Part shown: in pieces, positions 54,901 through 64,000 of the stretch | Layout of the letters: each line of letters starts with the position of its first letter | How positions within the stretch are numbered: position 1 is the stretch's first letter | Assembly (NCBI RefSeq): GCF_025562755.1 | Contig: NZ_CP103300.1 | Location: 4,961,001-5,025,000 of the forward strand | Length of the DNA stretch: 64,000 nt | Direction: 5' to 3' | Source: Endozoicomonas euniceicola | Lineage (GTDB): Bacteria > Pseudomonadota > Gammaproteobacteria > Pseudomonadales > Endozoicomonadaceae | The notes under the pieces: model-generated | The model's input: the letters and a program-made list of their open reading frames with translations, nothing else | Database searches by the model: none | What the model was told of the DNA's origin: nothing | Position numbers and translations under genes: made by a program

Positions 54901-57227
54901 GCGGCCAAGGCTTAAAGCAGTGTAACGAGCAGTCCGCTGCCTGGTATCGCAAGGCCGCAGAGCAGGGGAATGCAAATGCACAGTTCAAACTGGGCTCCAT
55001 GTATGACAATGGCTGCGGCGTAAAACAGAGTGCCGAACACGCCGTTGTCTGGTATTGCAAGGCCGCAGAGCAGGGGAGTGCAGTTGCTCAGTTCAACCTG
55101 GGCTTCATGTATGACAAGGGTCGCGGCATAAAACCGAGTGACGAGCAGGCCGTTGTCTGGTATCGCAAGGCCGCTGAGCAGTGGAATGCATGTGCACAGT
55201 ACAACCTGGGTCTCATGTGTGCCCGTGGCCGCAGCGTAAAGCAGAGTGACGAGCAAGCCGCTGACTGGTTTCGCAAGGCCGCAGGGCAGGGGAATGCAGC
55301 TGCTCAGTTCAGTCTGGGCACCATGTATAAAAAAGGCCGAGGCGTAAAGCAAAGTGACGAGCAGGCCGCTGTCTGGTTCAGCAAGGCCGCAGAGCAGGGG
55401 TATGCAGATGCACAGTTCAGCCTGGGCCTTATGTATGCCCGAGGTCAAGGTTTAAAGCAGAGTGACGAGCAGGCCGCTGACTGGTTTTGCAAGGCCGCTG
55501 TCTGCTATCGCAAGGCCGCAGAGCAGGGTGATGTCGATGCTCAGTTCAACCTGGGCACTATGTATAAAAAAGGCCAAGGCGTAAAGCAGAGTGATGAGCA
55601 GGCCGCTGACTGGTTTTGCAAGGCCGCTGTCTGGTATTGCAAAGCCGCAGAGCAGGGGAATGCAGATGCACAGTTCAACTTGGGTGCCATGTATGACAAT
55701 GGCGAAGGTGTAAAGCAGAGTGACGAGCAGGCCGCTGCCTGGTTCAACAAGGCCGCAGAGCAGGGGCATGCTGGTGCTCAGTACAATCTGGGCCTCATGT
55801 GTGCCAGTGGCCGCGGCGTAAAACAGAGTGACGAGCAGGCCGTTGTCTGGTTTCGCAAGGCCGATGGGCAGGGGAATGCAGCTGCTCAGTACAACCTGGG
55901 CCTCATGTGTGCCAGTGGCCGCGGCGTAAAACAGAGCGACGAGCAGGCCGCTGTTTGGTTTCGCAAGGCCGCTGAGAAGGGGGATGCAGATGCACAGTTC
56001 GATCTGGGCTTGATGTATGAAAATCGCGAAGGTGCAAAACAGAGTGGCGAGCAGTACGATGCCAGAGATGTCTTATGGGGCGAGCGGGACGTTGCCAGGT
56101 ATCACAAGGTCGCAGAGCAGGGGCATGCAGATGCACAGTTCAGGCTTGGTTCACTGTATGAAGATGGCCGCGGCGTAAAAAGTGACAAGCAGGCCGCTGC
56201 CTGGTATCGCAAGGCCGCAGAGCAGGGGCATGCAGATGCACAGTTCAACCTGGGTTCCATGTATGAAGATGGTTGCGGCGTAAAACAGAGTGACATGCAA
56301 GCCACTGCCTGGTATCGCAAGGCCGCAGAGCAGGGGCATGCAGATGCACAGTTCAACCTGGGCTTCATGTATGACAAGGGCTACGGCGTAAGGAGTGACG
56401 AGCAGGCTGCTGGCTGGTATCGCAAGGCCGCAGAGCAGGGGCATGCAGATGCACAGTTCAGGCTTGGTTCACTGTATGAAGATGGCCTCGGCGTAGAGAG
56501 TAACGAGCAGGCTGCTGACTGGTATCGCAAGGCCGCAGAGCAGGGGCATGCAGATGCACAGTTCAAACTGGGCTTTATGTATTACTGTGACAAGATTCAC
56601 GCCGTAAAGAGTGACGAGCAGGCTGCTGTCTGGTATCGCAAGGCCGCTGAGCAGGGGCATTCAGCTGCACAGTCATGGCTTGGTTCACTGTATCGTGCTA
56701 GTCGTAGTGTAGAGCAGAGTGACGAGCAATCCGATGTGTGGTGTCGCAAGGCCGCAGAGCAGGGGCATGCAGGTGCACAGTTCTGTCTGGGCACCATGTA
56801 TAAAAAAGGCCAAGGCGTAAAAAAAAGTTATGAGCAGGCCGCTGCCTGGTATCGCAAGGCCGCAGAGCAGGGGCATGCAGATGCACAGTTTTGCCTGAGC
56901 ACCATGTATAAAAAAGGTCAAGGCGTAGGGAAAAGTTACAAGCATGCTGCTGTCTGGTATCGCAAGGCCGCAGAGCAGGGGCATGCAGATGCACAGTTTA
57001 AACTGGGCTACATGTATGACAATGGCCGCGGCGAGCATAAACGTTACAAGCAGGCTGCTGTCTGGTATCGCAAGGCCGCAGAGCAGGGGCATGCAGATGC
57101 ACAGTTAAGACTGGGCTTAATGTATGACAAAGGCGAAGGTATAGAGCAGAGTGACGAGCAGGCCGTTGTCTGGTATCGAAAGGCCGCAGAGCAGGGGCAT
57201 GCAGATGCACAGTTCAGACTGGGCTTA
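51999..57227 (+). pseudogene. giant Sel1-repeat protein, 5' part (interrupted by an IS)
   Basis: From an ATG with AGAGG upstream, 1,743 codons run to the insertion point; the hybrid frame continues to 57287 into the element and adds GEWHNKLYRS... before a stop. The product is almost wholly Sel1-like repeats of about 36 residues, consensus EQAAVWYRKAAEQGHADAQF followed by LGxMYxxGxGVxQSD. No signal peptide or membrane segment, so it is cytoplasmic or exported by a system that does not need one. Two acidic inserts break the repeats (~519-540 and ~828-875). Sel1 repeats are alpha solenoids for protein binding. Joined to 58534-61569 it gives 2,754 residues, roughly 75 repeats. The 5' part could still make a 1,762-residue protein. 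Confidence 0.92.
52535..53190. repeat. near-identical 108 bp tandem units in the Sel1 gene
   Basis: Six consecutive repeats encode almost the same 36 residues (QGHADAQFSLG, MYKKGQGVKQNN, TQAADWYRKAAE). Two neighbouring units near 52970-53185 are virtually identical at DNA level, showing recent unit duplication or gene conversion. Confidence 0.9.
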
Positions 57228-58530
57228 GGGGAGTGGCATAACAAACTTTACCGGAGTATCTTTCCTGCTTACTCCCTCTGTGATTGATTGTGAACGTCAT
57301 GTCCAGCGTTAATGTCACCCCTGAATGCAAACACCTCATTATACTTGCTGCTAAAAAGCTCAAAGGCTCTGAACACAGAGCCTTCATAGCTGAAGTCGCT
57401 GAACAGCTCTGTTTTGGTAGTCCACGCCTTACTGAAACCGAGTTCAATTTTGGCCGTCATACCGTTGAACTCGGGATGCATGAAAAACGAACAGGACTTG
57501 TTTGTTATGGAAATTACGCATCACAGGGCAAGCCAAAAGCAGAAGTAGCAAACCGTCAACTGGAACAAGACATCCGAAGTCTGGTTGACCCTGAAAGTCA
57601 GGCTGACCCGCAGCTCAGAAATACGTTCTCCTATGCTCGCATAACAGCCAGTGCTGTTCGGAAAAAACTGATTGATGAAAAAGGGTGGCAGGAAGAGCAA
57701 CTTCCCAAAGAGCGTACTTTCTGCAACATGTTGAACCGTATGGGCTATAAACTTCACAAGGTACAGAAGACCACGCCGGAAAAAAAATCCCGGAAACCGA
57801 TGCCATCTTTGAAAACGTCAAACAAGTAAAAAGCACCGCAAGCCAGAGAAAGCAGAGTCTTCAGATCAGCATTGATTGCAAAGCAACGGTTAACCTTGGA
57901 AATTTTTCCAGAGGTGGTAAGGCCAGAGGGGCAGAAGCGGTCAAAGCGCTGGATCATGATATGGCAACCAAAGAAAAAATGATCCCCTTCGGGGTACTCA
58001 ATCTGGAAGATGATCAGCTGTATGTCTTTTACGGCAACTCTTACAAAACCAGTGATTTTATCTGCGATGCTATTGAGCAATGGTGGGAGCAGGTGAAGGA
58101 AGCTAACAGGTATGTCGATGAGCTGGTTATCTACGCAGACAACGGACCTGAAAGTAACAGCCACCGAACCCAGTTTCTTTTCAGAATGGTTGAGTTTGCC
58201 AAAAAAGCGGGGCTGAAGATACGGCTGGTTTACTACCCTCCCTACCACAGCAAATACAATCCGATTGAACGAGGCTGGTCTTATCTCGAAAACCATTGGA
58301 ATGGAAGCCTTCTGAACACAGTAACGTCTGTTTTGGAGTGGACAAAAACAATGGTATGGAAATGCATGAACCCGATAGTGAAGCTACTTGATCAACCGTA
58401 TCAAAAAGGTGTGAGACTGAGTAAACAGGAATTAGCTGAAATACAGCCTCACATCATTCGCCACCCTGAGTTAAAGAAATGGGATGTGACAATTGTTCCG
58501 GAACCGGTAAATTATTGATTGCCGCTCCCC
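57228..58530 (+). mobile_element. ISAzo13-family insertion sequence, 1,303 bp
   Basis: Ends are defined by inverted repeats GGGGAGTGGCAT (left) and GGGGAGCGGCAA (right, minus strand) and by a 3 bp target duplication TTA (57225-57227 and 58531-58533). Deleting the element and one TTA joins ...CTGGGCTTA to ATGTATGAC and restores LGLMYD, a normal Sel1 repeat, in frame. Confidence 0.95.
57299..58518 (+). CDS. ISAzo13-family transposase made by frameshift
   Basis: Two frames together encode one transposase. Frame 1 (57299-57829) has the N-terminal part (KHLIILAAKKLKGSEHRAFI, RTFCNMLNRMGYKLHK). At a run of eight A (57780-57787, read GAA AAA AAA) a -1 shift enters a second frame that continues IPETDAIFENV, QISIDCKATVNLG, NFSRGGKAR and on to 58518. 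The first catalytic Asp (in SIDCKA, codon 57874-57876) is only in the shifted frame, before any ATG at 57961; the others are in IYADNGPES and YNPIERGW. So activity needs the shift, probably programmed slippage on A AAA AAA; a simple one-base loss is the alternative. Confidence 0.88.
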
Positions 58531-58533
58531 TTA

Positions 58534-61500
58534 ATGTATGACAATGGTCGCGGCGTAGAGCAGAGTGACGAGCAGGCTATTGTCTGGTATCGCAAGGCCG
58601 CAGAGCAGGGGCATGCAAATGCACAGTTCAAACTGGGCTTAATGTATGGTAATGGCCGTAGTGTAGAGCAGAGTAACGAGCAGGCCGCAGTCTGGTATTG
58701 CAAGGCCGCAGAACAAGGGGATTCAGTTGCTCAGCTCAGCCTGGGCGCTATGTATCAAAAAGGCCATGGCGTAAAGCAGAGTGACGAGCAAGCTGCTGTC
58801 TGGTTTCGCAAGGCCGTTTTCTGGGTTCGCAAGGGCGCTGAGCAGTGGCATGCAGGTACTCAGTACAATCTGGGTCTCATGTGTGCTCGTGGCCAAGGCG
58901 TAAAGCAGAATGACGAGCAGGCCGCTGTCTGCTTTTGTAAGGCTGCAGAGCAGGGGCGTGTCGATGCTCAACACATTTTGGGTTTAATGTACAAAAATGG
59001 CCAAGGCGTAAAGCAAAGTGACAAGCAGGCCGCTGTTTGGTTTCACAGGGCCGCAGAGCAGGGATATGTCGATGCACAACACATCTTGGGATTAATGTAC
59101 AACCATGGCGAAGGCGTAAAGCAAAGTGACGACCAGACCGCTGGCTGGTATCGCAAGGCTGCAGAGCAGTGGATTGCAGATGCACAGTTCGACCTGAGCT
59201 TCATGCATGATAATGGCGAAGATGTAGAACAGAGTGATGAGCAAGCTGATGACTTGTGTCACGACGCCGTAGAGCAGAGGAATGCAGATGCACAGTTCGA
59301 TCTGGGCTTCAGGTATGAAGATGGCTGGTGCGGTTGCGGTGTAGAACAGAGTAACGATCAGGCCGCTGTCTGGTATCGCGAGGCTGCAGAGCGGGGGCAT
59401 GAGGATGCACAGTTCATATTGGGCCGCATGTATAGCTATGGCAGAGGCGTAGAGCAGAGTGACGAGCAGGCCGCTGTCTGGTATCGCAAGGCCGCAGAGC
59501 AGGGGCGTGCAGATGCACAGTTCAAACTGGGCTGCATGTATCGCAATGGCGAAGGTGTAGAGCAGAGTGACGAGCAGGCTGTTGTCTGGTATCGCGAGGC
59601 AGCAGAGCGGGGGCATGAAGATGCACAGTTCAACCTGGGTTTTATGTATGAAGATGGCTGCGGTGTAGAACAGAGTGACGAGCAGGCCGCTGTCTGGTAT
59701 CGCAAGGCCGCAGAGCAGGGGCATACAGTTGCCCAGTTCAGTCTGGGCACCATATATGGCAATGGCCGCAGTGTAGAACAGGCCGCTGTCTGGTATCGCA
59801 AGGCCGCAGAGCGGGGGCATACAGTTGCCCAGTTTAGCCTGGGCTTCATGTATAAAACAGGCCAAGGTGTAAAGCAGAGTGATAAGCAGGCTGCTGTCTT
59901 GTTTCTCAAGGCAGCAGAGCAGAGGGATACAGCTGCTAAATATAGTCTGGGCACCATGGACGAGCAGGCCGCAGTCTGGTTTCACAAGACCGCAGAGCAG
60001 GGCAATCGAGATACACAGTTCGACCTGAGCTTTATGTATGACAATGGCGAAGGTGTAGAACAGAGTGACGAGCAAACCGTTGCCTGGTATCGCGAGGATG
60101 CAGAGCAGGGGGACGAAGATGCACAGTACAACTTGGGCCTCATGTATGCCCGTGGCCGCGGCGTAAAGCAAAGTTACGAGCAGGCTGCTGACTGGTATCA
60201 CGAGGCCGCAGAGTTGGGGCATGCAGATGCACAGTTCAGGCTGGGTTTCATGTATCAAACTGGCTGCGGCGTAAAGCAAAGTAACGAGGAGGCTGCTTTC
60301 TGGTTTCACAGGGCTGCAGAGCAGGAGCACGGGGTTGCTGAGTTTAGCCTGGGCTTCATGTACAAAACAGGCTTGGGCGTAAAGCAAAGCGATAAGCAGG
60401 CTGCTGTCTGGTATCGCTATGCCGCATCACAGAGGGATGAGGATACACAGTTCAATCTGGACGCCATGCACGAGGAGGCCACTGTCTGGTTTCACAAGGC
60501 CGCAGAGCAGGGAAATGCAGATGCACAGTTCGACCTAGGCTTCTTGTTTGGCAATGACAAAGAAGTAAGACAGAGTGACGAGCAAGCCGCTATCAGGTAT
60601 CGCGATGTTCGGGAGACCGCAGAGCAGGGGGATGCATTTGATCAGAATAAACTGGGGCTCATGTATGCCCGTGGCCACGGCGTAAAGCAAAGTGACGAGC
60701 AAGCCGCAGTCTGGTTCCGCAAGGCCGCTGAGCAGGGGAATAAAGATGCACAGTACAACCTGGGCTTCATGTATGCCCGTGGTCGCGGCGTAAAACAGAG
60801 CCACGAGCAAACCGCTGTCTGGTTTCGCAAGGCCGCAGAGCAGGGGCATGCAGTTGCACAGTACAACCTGGGCCTTATGTATGACAATGGCCGCGGCGTA
60901 AAACAGAGTGATGAGCAGGCCGCTGTCTGGTTTCGCAAGGCTGCGGAGCAATGGCATGCAGTTGCCCAGTACAACCTGGGCCTCATGTGTGCCCGTGGCC
61001 GTGGCGTAAAACAGAGTGACGAGCAGGCCGCTGTCTGGTTTCACAAGGCCGCAGAGCAGAGGAATGTAGATGCTCAGTACAATCTGGGCCTCATGTGTGC
61101 CCGTGGCAGCGGCGTAAAACAAAGTGACGAGCAGGCCGTTGCCTGGTTTCACAAGGCCGCAGAGCAGGGGCATGCAGATGCTCAGTACAATCTGGGCTTC
61201 ATGTGTGCCCGTGGCCGAGGCGTGAAACAGAGTGATGAGCAGACCGCCGTCTGGTTTCGTAAGGCTTCAGAGCAGGGTCATGCAGTTGCTCAGAACAGCC
61301 TGGGCCTCATGTGTGCTCGTGGCCGAGGCGTAAAACAGAGTGACGAGCAGGCCGCTGTCTGGTTTCGCAAGGCCGCTGAGCAGGGGAATGTTAATGCTCA
61401 ATACTTCTTGGGTTTAATGTATTTGGGAGGTAGAGGTGTGAGAAAAAGTATCGAACAGTCGTATTTCTGGTCTAATAAAGCTGCGAGTCAGGGGCACGAA

Positions 61501-61569
61501 GGCGCTCAAAAAAATCGGGCAAAGTTAGAATGGCGTTGTAATAGTCCAATAGATTTACATTTTTCTTAA
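58534..61569 (+). pseudogene. giant Sel1-repeat protein, 3' part (after the IS)
   Basis: Continuation of the frame from 57227: 1,011 codons of Sel1-like repeats to a TAA, ending in a capping segment (RKSIEQSYFWSNKAASQGHE, then a Cys and polar tail). It starts in mid-repeat with MYDNGRGVEQS. The frame itself is intact, with no stops, which argues that the insertion is recent. It would be translated only from an internal start or after loss of the element. The last dozen repeats are again very similar to one another. Confidence 0.9.
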
Positions 61570-61939
61570 TTTTAGGGTCTTGATAACGCTCGGTGTTTAC
61601 AGGTTGCTTCCCAAGTCATAAAAAGTCTGCCGAGGAAGCACCCTGCAAAGCTCCGCCTGCTGTTCCATGTATTTGTTCAGTTGCTCCTGATCTTTACTGA
61701 TCGGGAGTACTCCCTCTCGACTCTGAAGCAGCCTGGCGGTTACGATAACCAAATCAACTTTTTGTTCTTCCAGCACTTTCACGCATGATATGGCAACAGT
61801 TTTCTGGACACTTTTTTACGCTACCTCTGCAAGCTCACAAAAAAGTAGCTGTTCCACGCATCCTGTAAACACAACTACCAGCAGAACTCCTCAGAAATAT
61901 ACTCCCGGACAAACTGGAAAACTACATAATTACCCGGTA
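61570..61939. other. interval after the Sel1 gene with an orphan open frame
   Basis: 370 bp. It contains the minus-strand fragment at 61597-61782; the remainder (61783-61939) shows no gene on either strand that I can support. Confidence 0.4.
61597..61782 (-). CDS. short hypothetical protein, possibly a gene fragment
   Basis: 61 codons from a GTG: VKVLEEQKVDLVIVTARLL, a polar middle and RVLPRQTFYDLGSNL at the end. The frame is open another 12 codons upstream to a TAA but has no ATG and no clear ribosome-binding site. It has a protein-like composition and could be the tail of a degraded gene. No family recognised. Confidence 0.3.
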   Translation of the reverse strand: MKVLEEQKVDLVIVTARLLQSREGVLPISKDQEQLNKYMEQQAELCRVLPRQTFYDLGSNL

Positions 61940-62257
61940 TCAACCGAATACCACCGGCAGGCTGATCCCGGCTACCGACATTGCCAGCGCCAAAAGCAAC
62001 CGCTTCCATCGGGGCTTTACGGTGCCGTCTGTATCATCCGTTCCCGGCAAACAGCCCAAAGCCAGGAAGTACGACCCCAGCAATAATAGCGCAGAAATCG
62101 CCAGAATCAGGGGGCCTGTCACCAGCCACCCCGCTGCCCGGGCAAACAGAAAAATAATAAGCATTACGCTATTTAGTCGCCGAAGGTCACGGGCAGCCTC
62201 AGAGACTAGAATGCTCCAACGATCAGACACGATAGCTCCTCCCCCTATTGTTCTCAT
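61940..62257 (-). CDS. small inner-membrane protein
   Basis: 105 residues. AGGGGA lies 5 nt before the ATG. A polar N-terminus (VSEAARDLRRLNSV) is followed by hydrophobic segments near residues 32-45, 48-68 and 85-103. No family recognised. Orientation is opposite to the Sel1 gene. Confidence 0.55.
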   Translation of the reverse strand: MRTIGGGAIVSDRWSILVSEAARDLRRLNSVMLIIFLFARAAGWLVTGPLILAISALLLLGSYFLALGCLPGTDDTDGTVKPRWKRLLLALAMSVAGISLPVVFG

Positions 62258-62680
62258 GAAATCCCCTACAACGATTATAAGGCGATGACTCCTTATAATG
62301 CATCAAGAGAGAAAATTGTTTCAGGGGAGCACCTAATCACCTAATTGGGGAGGTTTGACTTTAAAGAAAGGTTTAAGAAGCAGGGGGTTAGAAAGTTTTC
62401 CACAGGGTTGTTAACAGAATATGTGGATATTGCTCTGAAAGAGCGGATGCTCAGAGCTTGATGTATAACATGTGCATAAAAAAACCTATTGCTCGCTCCA
62501 TCTTTCACGGCAACCTTTAGGCTCATTTTATATTGGAGAAGACTCTTTCAGCCATACGGGGCTATTGGCTGCTATGATTATCTGCTCGATTAAAAGGATA
62601 ACAGAGATGACTCTGTCAATACTGTTTGAGGGCTATTACAGCAAAGACATCTTCTAGCTTTTTTAAGTTGGAGATGTGGA
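62258..62680. other. intergenic region with two DnaA-box-like words
   Basis: 423 bp with no convincing gene. TTTTCCACA (62396-62404) and TGTGGATAT (62422-62430) each match the DnaA box in 8 of 9 positions, in opposite orientation 17 bp apart. No further boxes or AT-rich unwinding repeats were seen. Confidence 0.35.
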
Positions 62681-62920
62681 ATGGCCACCAAAAATAAAGC
62701 CAAAGATCGCGATGTTAATGGTCGTATCAAACGTGAGTACACCGGTCCTGAGAGTGGTTATTGGTTGAGACAGACGCCGTCCTGGTATGTCACCCAATTT
62801 ATGACTCGACCAGACAGAAGGAGAGCTAAAAGGCTTTGTGTTGAAATTCTGAAGGGGCTTGATAGTGATGGGATCGCATTCCCTCTGGGTAACCATAAGC
62901 CCCATGTTTACTACTGGTGA
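62681..62920 (+). CDS. small conserved-looking hypothetical protein
   Basis: 79 residues with TTGGAG 8-10 nt before the ATG. Basic and aromatic: KDRDVNGRIKREYTG, PESGYWLRQTPSWYV, MTRPDRRRAKRLC and the end FPLGNHKPHVYYW. No membrane segment. The well-formed start and motif-like composition argue for a real gene; I do not recognise a function. Confidence 0.6.
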   Translation: MATKNKAKDRDVNGRIKREYTGPESGYWLRQTPSWYVTQFMTRPDRRRAKRLCVEILKGLDSDGIAFPLGNHKPHVYYW

Positions 62921-62989
62921 AATTTTCACCCTTCAGTAAACCGTTCCCATAGGAATGGTTTACACCCTTGAGCAAGGTTTATAGAAGCA

Positions 62990-63187
62990 ATGAACACGAT
63001 CGCCTTTTCCCGCTTTCGCAGAAATATGACAGGCATTACAAAAAAGCTGGCGGACAGCCGGATTGAAAAATTGGTCATCTGTCGCCGGAGTAAGCCATGG
63101 GTAGTCGCCATGAGTCCTAAATATTACGAAGACCAGGAGAGCCTGATTAAGCAGCAAATAGAGCAACTACAGGAAACTCGTAGCTGA
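62990..63187 (+). CDS. Phd/YefM-like antitoxin domain protein
   Basis: 65 residues: MNTIAFSRFRRNMTGITKKL, then VICRRSKPWVVAMSPKYYED, the pattern of Phd/YefM antitoxins (beta strand, helix, loop, VxMS/A, YE). These dimers bind DNA and neutralise a toxin with the tail helix. No Doc, RelE or other toxin gene lies next to it; the following small gene has Cys pairs instead. Orphan antitoxin or regulator. Confidence 0.6.
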   Translation: MNTIAFSRFRRNMTGITKKLADSRIEKLVICRRSKPWVVAMSPKYYEDQESLIKQQIEQLQETRS

Positions 63188-63214
63188 GAGAAAACACCCA
63201 AATAGAGGCGCACT

Positions 63215-63448
63215 ATGATCAAAACTGAACAAAAACAGATTCAACAAGATATCGAAGTGGCTATCGAGTGCGATCGCTGCAAAAAATTATACAGCAAAGA
63301 CAATTACGCCTATCAGGAAATATTGCGAATCGATTTCACCGCCGGATATCTTTCTGCCTTCGGAGATGGTTACCAGGTTCAGTGCGAACTATGCTCAGAT
63401 TGCCTTCATCAGTTAATCTCAGATTTCTGCCGTAAGAGCGAATATTAA
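63215..63448 (+). CDS. small CxxC protein
   Basis: 77 residues with GAGGCG before the ATG. Two Cys groups, CDRCKK and CELCSDC, flank a segment YQEILRIDFTAGYLSAFGDG, so it probably binds a metal. I have an impression of similar small proteins recurring in proteobacterial genomes but cannot name a family or function. It follows the Phd-like gene by 27 bp and may be co-transcribed. Confidence 0.6.
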   Translation: MIKTEQKQIQQDIEVAIECDRCKKLYSKDNYAYQEILRIDFTAGYLSAFGDGYQVQCELCSDCLHQLISDFCRKSEY

Positions 63449-63502
63449 GCGTTGTTTGCTTCTCCCAAAATACCGATCTGGCAAGCTTTCTGATAACACA
63501 TC

Positions 63503-63721
63503 TCATTCCGGTGGAAGAGGCTTTGTTTGGGTGGGTTGCGCTTTGTCGACTTCTCTTTCATCTAACCAGCACACATACCAAAAAATCCCTCCCAAGCTGG
63601 CAAACGTCAGCATCATGCCACTCATCCAGAGCCAGAGCAGGTGCTGGTCATGCCAGTACCATACTCCAACCAAAAGAAATGCAAGAGCGACAGGCACGCC
63701 AACCAGAATGAAAAAACGCAT
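63503..63721 (-). CDS. small membrane protein downstream of the CRISPR array
   Basis: 72 residues with two hydrophobic segments (FFILVGVPVALAFLLVGVWYW and LWLWMSGMMLTFASLGGIFW in part) and a polar Pro/Thr-rich tail. GGGGG lies about 6 nt before the ATG. It begins 43 bp after the terminal CRISPR repeat in the direction of array transcription, so read-through from the array could express it. Function unknown. Confidence 0.55.
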   Translation of the reverse strand: MRFFILVGVPVALAFLLVGVWYWHDQHLLWLWMSGMMLTFASLGGIFWYVCWLDEREVDKAQPTQTKPLPPE

Positions 63722-63763
63722 ATTTCCCCCTGAGTTAGAGAATCGATTGCGCTCCCTTAAGCA

Positions 63764-64000
63764 TTTCTCAGCCGCCTATATGATGGCGGTTCACGGTTAT
63801 GACTGGCATTTGGATGTCTGTGAGAACTTATCAGCCGCCTACATGGCGGTTCACATCCGAAACAATTCCCGGAGGCATGGTTTCAAGCTTATCAGCCGCC
63901 TACATGGCGGTTCACATACCGTTTGCATTTTCATCAGGCCCCAGCAACTTATCAGCCGCCTACATGGCGGTTCACAAGACCATAGAAACCCTTAGGCATT
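63764..64000 (-). CRISPR. type I-F CRISPR array, I-F3-like repeats, leader-distal end
   Basis: Three perfect 28 nt repeats (63827-63854, 63888-63915, 63948-63975) and one variant 31 nt terminal repeat (63764-63794), with spacers of 32, 33 and 32 nt; a fourth spacer is cut by the window. Read on the minus strand each repeat is GTGAA, stem CCGCC, loop ATGTA, stem GGCGG, handle CTGATAAG. Repeat/spacer lengths and stem position are those of type I-F. The variant repeat at the left marks the leader-distal end, so leader and cas genes lie to the right. GTGAAC...GCTGATAA is closer to transposon-encoded I-F3 repeats than to canonical I-F1 repeats (GTTCAC...AAGAAA), from memory. Confidence 0.93.

Noticed and set aside
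52020..61173. Many long open frames on the minus strand across the Sel1 gene (for example 431 codons at 59092-60387)
   Set aside because: They mirror the repeat period, are built of the same Leu/Cys/Ala-rich words as the antisense of the Sel1 unit, and lack start signals.
61790..62086. 98-codon plus-strand frame
   Set aside because: It overlaps the better supported membrane protein on the minus strand and its composition is not protein-like.
62396..62430. Two DnaA-box-like words suggesting a replication origin
   Set aside because: Only two boxes, each with one mismatch, and none of the genes usually beside an origin (dnaA, dnaN, gidA, parAB, rep) is present.

Overview
The window looks like a chromosomal segment of a host-associated marine gammaproteobacterium, most probably Endozoicomonas or a close relative. 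This is inference from content: conserved gammaproteobacterial blocks (gatCAB, glyoxylate shunt with aceK, dmsABC, moa/mod) are interleaved with eukaryote-like or host-interaction genes (a serpin, two Ser/Thr-kinase-like proteins, a giant Sel1-repeat protein), several insertion sequences, and a CRISPR array at the right edge. No rRNA or tRNA gene was seen.

Layout. 1-3.5 kb: a secreted protein of unknown function and a secreted serpin, bracketed by a ~114 bp inverted repeat. 3.5-6.9 kb: gatCAB, the Asp/Glu-tRNA amidotransferase. 6.9-10.6 kb: a small methyltransferase-like protein and two tandem paralogous kinase-like genes. 10.8-15.1 kb: nested mobile elements (ISL3-type and IS1380-type transposases, and an IS605-type unit with truncated tnpA and intact tnpB). 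15.1-26.7 kb: LysE-type exporter, glycerate kinase and a glyoxylate-shunt cluster (icd, glcB, LysR regulator, aceA, two hypotheticals, aceK) holding all the enzymes of the isocitrate branch point and its phosphorylation switch. 26.7-30.4 kb: APC-family permease, secreted hypothetical, metY.

30.5-43.0 kb is an anaerobic respiration and molybdenum block: NapF-like ferredoxin, TorD-family chaperone, moaA behind a probable Moco riboswitch, mobB, an FNR box followed by dmsABC, then a leftward operon mobA-moaB (one continuous reading frame)-moaC-moaD-moaE-modABC. Together these import molybdate, build the cofactor, insert it and use it in DMSO reductase. 43.3-46.4 kb: an AAA ATPase, intergenic palindromic elements and a DASS-family anion transporter.

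46.6-51.5 kb is a two-gene McrBC-like module (coiled-coil AAA+ protein plus DUF2357/PD-(D/E)XK nuclease with a zinc ribbon), translationally coupled; it resembles the coiled-coil nuclease tandem class of type IV defence. 52.0-61.6 kb is one giant Sel1-repeat gene split by a 1,303 bp ISAzo13-type element with a 3 bp target duplication; removing the element restores a single 2,754-codon frame. 61.6-63.7 kb holds small orphan genes (membrane proteins, a Phd-like antitoxin, a CxxC protein). The window ends in a type I-F CRISPR array read leftward, whose repeat resembles those of transposon-encoded I-F3 systems more than canonical I-F1 and whose terminal repeat is altered inside its hairpin loop; cas or transposition genes, if any, lie beyond the right edge.
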